DNA from: Rhizobium sp.
GTDB lineage: Bacteria; Pseudomonadota; Alphaproteobacteria; Rhizobiales; Rhizobiaceae
Assembly (NCBI GenBank): GCA_003527225.1
Contig: DPXQ01000083.1
Span: 1 to 6,983 of the forward strand
DNA: 6,983 bases
Direction of reading: 5' to 3'
Numbering within the stretch: position 1 is the first letter of the stretch; the number at the start of each line of letters is the position of its first letter. A model generated the notes under the pieces. The model was not told the DNA's origin and searched no databases. It saw only the letters and a list, made by a program, of their open reading frames with translations. Positions 4,467 through 6,983 of this stretch are shown piece by piece. The translations under genes were made by a program, and so were the position numbers.

Positions 4467-5207
4467 ATGTTGAGAGTGTCGGAGTTGATCTGTCGTGCAG
4501 ATGAAGGCAAGAGCGTTTCGGGCACTCCGGTGGACGAGGCGGGGCTTTGCCCTCTCGCCCGCCAGTTCGCCGCGCTTGGGCGCAGCTATGGTTTCGACTT
4601 CTTCCTAATTGGCACCTTTCCCAATGCCGACAAGCCGGAGTTCTCGGCGAACCTGCGGTATTCCAACTGGCCGGCGTCGCTGAAGGAGCGTTACCGCACG
4701 GAAGACCCGTTTGCCTCGAGCCAGCTCGTTGCAAGGCTGAAGCAAAGCATCGTGCCGTTTCATTCCGATGCTTCCGTCTTCGTGGACGGCCGCGACAAGG
4801 ACGGGGATGCCGCCCTTATCGCCGCCTTCAAGGAGGCTGGCCTCGGTTCGAGCCTTGCCTTCTCCATTCATGATGCCGGGCTCGCGCATTACGTCTTCGT
4901 CTTCTCCGGCGATCGCGCCGAACTTGACCGTCAGGAGGTCTCGGCCTTCTATTTCGACTGCGTGGAACTGCTCGACGCCTGCTCCGCCCGGATCGCCCAC
5001 AAGGATGGCCCGCGGGAAAAGTTGTCGGCCCGCGAGATCGAGTGCCTGCGCTGGTCGGCGGCCGGCAAGAGCAGCGACGAGATCGCCATCATCCTGGCGA
5101 TCTCAAGCCACACGGTCGTCAGCTACCTGAAGAGCGCGATGCGCAAGCTCGATTCCGTCAACCGTATGCAGGCCGTGGCGCGCGCCTGCCGCTTCCGCCT
5201 TCTTTGA
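4467..5207 (+). CDS. LuxR-family transcriptional regulator with autoinducer-binding-like domain, no luxI nearby
   Basis: A 246-residue cytoplasmic regulator with an N-terminal autoinducer-binding-like domain (about 25-170) and a C-terminal LuxR helix-turn-helix (186-246: LSAREIECLRWSAAGKSSDEIA, then SSHTVVSYLKSAMRKLD). In the HTH the conserved Glu, Leu and Gly are present (E190, L194, G200). In the ligand domain W68 and D80-P81 match the family's conserved Trp and Asp-Pro. I do not find the counterparts of TraR Y61 and W85: the equivalent stretches read PASLKE and VPFHSD. AHL binding is therefore uncertain, and the protein may sense another ligand or none. The ATG at 4467 has AAGGAG 4 bases upstream; the frame extends to a GTG at 4431, but that would place the palindromes in coding sequence. 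No luxI-type synthase is in view, so it is a candidate LuxR solo. S. meliloti has several such LuxR solos (from memory), one near ctrA. Confidence 0.88.
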   Translation: MLRVSELICRADEGKSVSGTPVDEAGLCPLARQFAALGRSYGFDFFLIGTFPNADKPEFSANLRYSNWPASLKERYRTEDPFASSQLVARLKQSIVPFHSDASVFVDGRDKDGDAALIAAFKEAGLGSSLAFSIHDAGLAHYVFVFSGDRAELDRQEVSAFYFDCVELLDACSARIAHKDGPREKLSAREIECLRWSAAGKSSDEIAIILAISSHTVVSYLKSAMRKLDSVNRMQAVARACRFRLL

Positions 5208-5208
5208 A

Positions 5209-5226
5209 CGTGCGACCGGGCGCACG
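5209..5226. terminator. Weak hairpin in the LuxR / DUF2793 convergent gap
   Basis: CGTGCG (5209-5214) and CGCACG (5221-5226) with a 6-nt loop begin one base after the LuxR stop. There is no T-run on either side. It is the only hairpin seen in the 51-bp convergent gap, so its role in termination is a guess. Confidence 0.3.
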
Positions 5227-5258
5227 CGACCCCGGCCGGCTGACTCATCCGCTTTCGC

Positions 5259-6284
5259 CTAAAGCAGTAAGGCTGAGAGCTCCGTGCGCCCGCGTCCGCA
5301 GACCAGAAGCGCCGTTCCGCCGTGCTGCAGGCTCAGCTCGTCACCCGCGGCAAGGGCCGCAAGCACGGTGGCCGACTGTGTGCCGACCGTACCCTTGACC
5401 CTCAAGATATCCTCCGATCCGTTGCGGCGCAGCGTCGCTGTATGGCCGGTCGACGTCTGGGCCTCGACGGTGAGGCTCAGGAGATAGTTGCTGGCGAGGG
5501 GCACGACGAGACCGCGCCCGACACCCGATCCGAGCGCGCCGCCGAGGGCAAAACCGCCGGCGGACAGAGAGAGGTCATCAAAGCCCGTCGTGCTGCCGTC
5601 GGCCGGGCTGTAGGAGCCGGCCGTGCGCGCCGCCCGCGCCAGCGGCCTCTGTTCGGTCTGGACCACGCCCTGCGGCGTGATTGCCAGCGCCGTCGTCCAG
5701 GTGGCGCCGTCGGGGCTTACCTTGACCGAGAAGCGGTCGTCGCCGGCAAGCCCCATTTCCGCCTTGCCCTGCCAGCCCGACTGGAACAGAAGCGACGCGG
5801 TATTGCCGCTCGCCGCCTTGTTGATCTTCAGCCGGTGATCGTCACCGGAATGGGTCAACAGCGTGGCAGCGGCCGAAACGGCCAGCCGGTTGGCGCTGTC
5901 CGGCGTAGCGCCGACGCCGAGTGCCGTCACCTGGACGGTCGCGGGCAGGGGGGGATCGATCCAGTCGCCGCCGCTGAAGATCTTCAAGCGCTCGTCGCTG
6001 CGATCGAAGGCGCGCCAGCCGACCTGCGGGACGATGAAGAGCCATTCACCGTCCTGGCGGAAGGCAAGGCGGCCCGTGCGTCCGCTCCACGGACCGGTTG
6101 CGCCGGCAAGCACCCAGAAGCACTCCCCCTCGATCGGCAGGGCCGGCGGGCTCGCCTGCCGGGCTGTGATTACCAGCTGCACGGTGGCATCGAGCCGCTG
6201 CAGGGCCTCGTTGTGGGTGACGTGCTTCTGCGCCTGCGCCGGCATGATGTAGGGCAGGGCAAGATTGACCGTTTTCTCCGACAT
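5259..6284 (-). CDS. DUF2793 phage-tail-like protein with a probable jelly-roll C-terminus
   Basis: A 341-residue protein. The N-terminal DUF2793 domain (about 6-110) shows the family signature LPYIMPAQAQKHVTHNEALQRLDA (10-33), then FWVLAGATGPWSGRTGRLAF and VGWRAF. A middle part (130-210) has NTASLLFQSG, MGLAGDDRFSVKVSPDG and TTALAI, wording common in alphaproteobacterial prophage tail or tail-fibre proteins. The last 115 residues are Gly/Ala/Thr/Leu-rich beta-strand-like sequence with AAGDELSL near the end, which recalls C1q/TNF-like trimeric knobs; that part is inference. The ATG at 6284 has AAGGAG 9 bases upstream; a TTG at 6314 would extend it. No other phage gene is nearby, so this is an orphan cargo gene or a host-adopted tail-type protein. 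An open frame on the opposite strand (5322-6371) is a shadow of its codon bias. Confidence 0.85.
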   Translation of the reverse strand: MSEKTVNLALPYIMPAQAQKHVTHNEALQRLDATVQLVITARQASPPALPIEGECFWVLAGATGPWSGRTGRLAFRQDGEWLFIVPQVGWRAFDRSDERLKIFSGGDWIDPPLPATVQVTALGVGATPDSANRLAVSAAATLLTHSGDDHRLKINKAASGNTASLLFQSGWQGKAEMGLAGDDRFSVKVSPDGATWTTALAITPQGVVQTEQRPLARAARTAGSYSPADGSTTGFDDLSLSAGGFALGGALGSGVGRGLVVPLASNYLLSLTVEAQTSTGHTATLRRNGSEDILRVKGTVGTQSATVLAALAAGDELSLQHGGTALLVCGRGRTELSALLL

Positions 6285-6870
6285 GACCGCTTTCTCCTTC
6301 TGGCCGTTTCTCAACGACGGATCTTGCGGTCGTTTTTCGGGGCGGGGATGTTTGCGCTATGGAAGCGTTGAAAAGGCGTGCTTTTTCGCGATCAATTTCC
6401 CCGCATTTGCAGTGCCTCGGCAGCGCCGGGCTGCGGATCTGGCCGGTCCTCGGTCTTCGGTGATGGCGCGTTTGGAGCATCGGCCGTCACAATGTGATTG
6501 GCGGCTTTGCCCGTTCCTCGCTAATGTACCCTGAGAAAGTTGGCCTTCCGGGACGCGAGTCCGGCATCGTCGTCAGCCATGCGTTTTCGCATAGCTTGGC
6601 GAAAGAGGGCCCTTGCAGCCGAAAGATGGCGAAAAGCTGTCCGTGGAAAAATCGGCACTATCCATTTTTTTCGCATTTTCTGCCGTTTTTTTAATGATCT
6701 TGCCGATTAAAGCACCAAACTGTTAGCAATTGGCGGCAAAATGCGCGCTGCCTAGTTTTTGGACTTCACATTTTTGCCGAAAACGCTATCAAATCCGAGC
6801 ATGTTAAGAACCCCGCCAGGGGACAACATAAAAAGGGACGCACAAAAAGCTCGCGTCCGGGGGATTGGTA
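6285..6870. other. Gene-free stretch between the DUF2793 gene and livH
   Basis: These 586 bp hold no convincing gene; short open frames at 6265-6534 and 6494-6694 have no recognisable domain. Seen in it: a hairpin ATGCG-TTTT-CGCAT at 6579-6592; two runs of seven T (6665-6671 and 6686-6692) in an AT-rich patch; an 8-bp inverted repeat CGGCAAAA (6734-6741) / TTTTGCCG (6772-6779); and a small CCCC-GCCA-GGGG hairpin (6811-6822) in what is probably the livH leader. No clear -35/-10 pair could be fixed. A small RNA is possible but not shown. Confidence 0.5.
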
Positions 6871-6983
6871 ATGGAGTATTTCATCCAGCAGCTCATCAAC
6901 GGGCTGACTCTTGGATCCATCTATGGCTTGGTGGCAATCGGCTATACGATGGTTTATGGCATCATCGGCATGATCAACTTCGC
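6871..6983 (+). CDS. livH: Branched-chain amino acid ABC transporter permease LivH (5' part, runs off window)
   Basis: The first 37 codons, MEYFIQQLINGLTLGSIYGL and onward, match the highly conserved N-terminus of LivH-type inner-membrane permeases, with IGYTMVYGIIGMINF as the next conserved stretch. LivH and LivM form the channel of the leucine/isoleucine/valine ABC importer powered by LivG and LivF. GGGGGA (6859-6864) stands 6 bases before the ATG. The remaining transporter genes would be expected to the right of the window. Whether it transports Leu/Ile/Val or a related substrate (amides, urea-type) cannot be told from this fragment. Confidence 0.92.
   Translation, partial: MEYFIQQLINGLTLGSIYGLVAIGYTMVYGIIGMINF

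Noticed and set aside
4307..4504. Small plus-strand frame of 65 codons before the LuxR gene
   Set aside because: It overlaps the LuxR start, spans the palindrome series, and has no convincing ribosome binding site or recognisable domain.
5322..6371. Long plus-strand open frame of 349 codons
   Set aside because: It lies opposite the DUF2793 gene, has an Arg/Gly-rich composition with no domain, and arises from GC-rich codon bias on the other strand.
6265..6694. Two short plus-strand frames (6265-6534, 6494-6694)
   Set aside because: No domain, no good ribosome binding sites, and composition like translated non-coding DNA. The first overlaps the start of the DUF2793 gene.
1..6983. CRISPR array, tRNA, rRNA or insertion sequence
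   Set aside because: No regularly spaced direct repeats, no cloverleaf-like sequence, no rRNA stretch and no transposase or terminal repeats were seen.

Overview
The window looks like chromosomal DNA of an alphaproteobacterium in the Rhizobiales, most likely Rhizobiaceae (Sinorhizobium/Ensifer/Rhizobium-like). The reasons are the high GC content with TTAA/GANTC-rich intergenic islands, and an essential cell-cycle block: the histidine phosphotransferase ChpT, the master response regulator CtrA and the CtrA inhibitor SciP. The genus is inferred from gene content and remembered gene order; no search was run.

Layout, left to right. The 3' part of chpT (+) ends in a strong hairpin terminator. A stand-alone 120-residue receiver protein (+) with a degraded phosphorylation pocket follows. 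Two back-to-back terminators separate it from the convergent ctrA (-). A 445-bp AT-richer divergent region, with five GANTC (CcrM) sites and several TTAA half-sites, separates ctrA from a FliJ-like coiled-coil gene (+). Next come a small GNAT-like acetyltransferase (-) divergent from a four-helix PqiA-type membrane protein (+), a 15-bp perfect inverted repeat serving both convergent ends, and sciP (-). A 407-bp divergent region separates sciP from a LuxR-type regulator with no luxI beside it (+). A DUF2793 phage-tail-like protein (-) follows, then a 586-bp gene-free stretch, and the window ends in the first 37 codons of a LivH-type branched-chain amino acid permease (+).

How the genes work together: in the known alphaproteobacterial circuit CckA passes phosphate through ChpT to CtrA (and CpdR). 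CtrA~P activates or represses cell-cycle, flagellar and division genes, and SciP binds CtrA to block its activation. Three parts of that circuit lie within about 4 kb here, together with a receiver-only protein that could be an extra branch and a FliJ-like flagellar protein. The intergenic DNA matches this: GANTC sites cluster upstream of ctrA, and upstream of sciP four TTAN half-sites repeat exactly every 11 bp, which suggests cooperative CtrA binding.

The least explained region is 4261-4466, upstream of the LuxR gene. It holds a run of perfect or near-perfect inverted repeats, including a 16-bp and a 20-bp perfect palindrome. The last one overlaps the Shine-Dalgarno sequence and can form two mutually exclusive hairpins. 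No mobile element, CRISPR array, tRNA or rRNA was seen.
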